The notes beneath the pieces are model-generated. The model did not search any database. It was given only the letters and a program-made list of their open reading frames with translations, and was not told the origin of the DNA. A stretch of DNA of 6,045 nucleotides, taken from Candidatus Zhuqueibacterota bacterium (GTDB lineage Bacteria > Zhuqueibacterota > Zhuqueibacteria > Thermofontimicrobiales > Thiofontviventaceae). This document shows, one piece after another, positions 5,483 through 6,045 of this stretch. Each line of letters begins with the position of its first letter. Position 1 is the stretch's first letter. Made by a program: the position numbers and the translations under genes. The stretch is taken from the NCBI GenBank assembly GCA_014729735.1, contig WJJN01000527.1, positions 1-6,045 on the forward strand. The letters are read 5' to 3'.

Positions 5483-6045
5483 TCATAAACTATGAATATC
5501 AACTTCCAGCGCATGATCCACAATTACATCCGCCTTGCTCAAAATAGCGTCATCTTTTATCGTGGTTCGCAGCGCCACGCATTTCATTCCTGCCCGTTTT
5601 GCAGACTCGATTCCCTTTGGCGCATTTTCGATTACCACGCAATTCTCCGGAGCGACATTCAGTTTTTCTGCTGCCACCAGATATGGCTCCGGTGATGGTT
5701 TGGTTTCAGTCACATCATCGCTGGTAATGATCACATCGAATTTACCCAGAAATTCATCATCAACCACATGTTTTAACGATGAAATAATCGATCCGGTTAC
5801 AAGTCCCAATTTCACGGAATTCTTTTGGAGACGGTCGATCAACTGCGCTGTTTCAGGGATTATCGAGGCTTTGCTCAATCTCCGGTATTCTTCGCGCTTT
5901 TGTTTCGTCCGGTTCTGGATTTGTTCGGGGTCTAATTTGTGACCTTTTGCATGCAAAATATTCGAGATGATCTCATCCGCATTGGCACCTTCTTCAGGCG
6001 CAATGTCTTTGGTTTCGATATTGACTCCCAGATCATGAAACGTCA
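5483..6045 (-). CDS. HAD-superfamily hydrolase, beta-phosphoglucomutase-like, N-terminus beyond window
   Basis: Haloacid dehalogenase-type phosphatase or phosphomutase of subfamily IA, close to the beta-phosphoglucomutase group, acting on small cytoplasmic phosphate esters. The frame is open to the right edge (about 186 residues seen), so the TTG near 5956 is internal and not the start. The catalytic DxD near the N-terminus lies outside. The visible part begins in the helical cap (TFHDLGVNIETKDIAPEEG). Motif II is GLVTGS (Thr at 5795-5797). The motif III lysine is in TKPSPEPY (Lys at 5699-5701). Motif IV is VVIENAPKGIESAKRAGM (about 5590-5640), with Asn where many relatives have Asp, a form I recall in this subfamily. 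Phosphoglycolate phosphatase or another sugar-phosphate phosphatase is equally possible; substrate cannot be told. Repeat copy 2 and tag lie downstream on the same strand. Confidence 0.88.
   Translation of the reverse strand, partial: TFHDLGVNIETKDIAPEEGANADEIISNILHAKGHKLDPEQIQNRTKQKREEYRRLSKASIIPETAQLIDRLQKNSVKLGLVTGSIISSLKHVVDDEFLGKFDVIITSDDVTETKPSPEPYLVAAEKLNVAPENCVVIENAPKGIESAKRAGMKCVALRTTIKDDAILSKADVIVDHALEVDIHSL

Noticed and set aside
5954..5956. TTG at 5954-5956 (minus strand) as start of the HAD gene
   Set aside because: The frame continues upstream to the window edge with sequence typical of the HAD cap domain, so the real start is outside.

Overview
The window is ordinary chromosomal DNA from a bacterium. 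It carries seven protein-coding genes, two of them cut by the window edges, plus several non-coding repeats. I see no rRNA, tRNA, CRISPR array, phage gene or transposase. Moderate base composition, Shine-Dalgarno-led starts and protein sequences distant from model organisms suggest a little-studied, possibly Gram-negative lineage. SpmA/SpmB homologues occur in many non-sporulating phyla, so they do not prove a spore former. I cannot name the taxon.

Left part (1-2827, minus strand): the first 351 codons of a peptidase T-type M20 aminopeptidase (start at 1055, C-terminus beyond the left edge). Upstream of it is an open reading frame of 532 codons related to the alpha subunit of indolepyruvate:ferredoxin oxidoreductase (IorA). 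That protein ends where the ferredoxin domain should begin. It also has substitutions at several thiamine-pyrophosphate (TPP) pocket positions, and no IorB partner is visible. A MITE-like inverted-repeat element of about 134 bp fills most of the gap between the two genes.

Middle (2828-3193): a 366-bp divergent intergenic region. It holds a plausible promoter for the IorA-like gene, an imperfect hairpin unit and six tandem 7-bp repeats (consensus GCYAAYA).

Right part (3194-6045): a plus-strand cluster of spmA, spmB (overlapping by one base) and a small FmdB-type zinc-ribbon protein with a cysteine-rich tail. It is followed tail to tail by a minus-strand tag gene (3-methyladenine DNA glycosylase I), a second copy of the inverted-repeat element, and a minus-strand HAD-type phosphatase of the beta-phosphoglucomutase-like group whose N-terminus lies beyond the right edge.

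The genes do not form one obvious pathway: peptide turnover, a probable diverged 2-oxoacid oxidoreductase relative, gated membrane proteins, DNA repair and a phosphatase. The strongest non-routine signals are two: the pair of inverted-repeat elements placed identically between minus-strand genes, 3 and 7 nt beyond the upstream stop codon, and the IorA-like protein with an apparently rewritten cofactor pocket.
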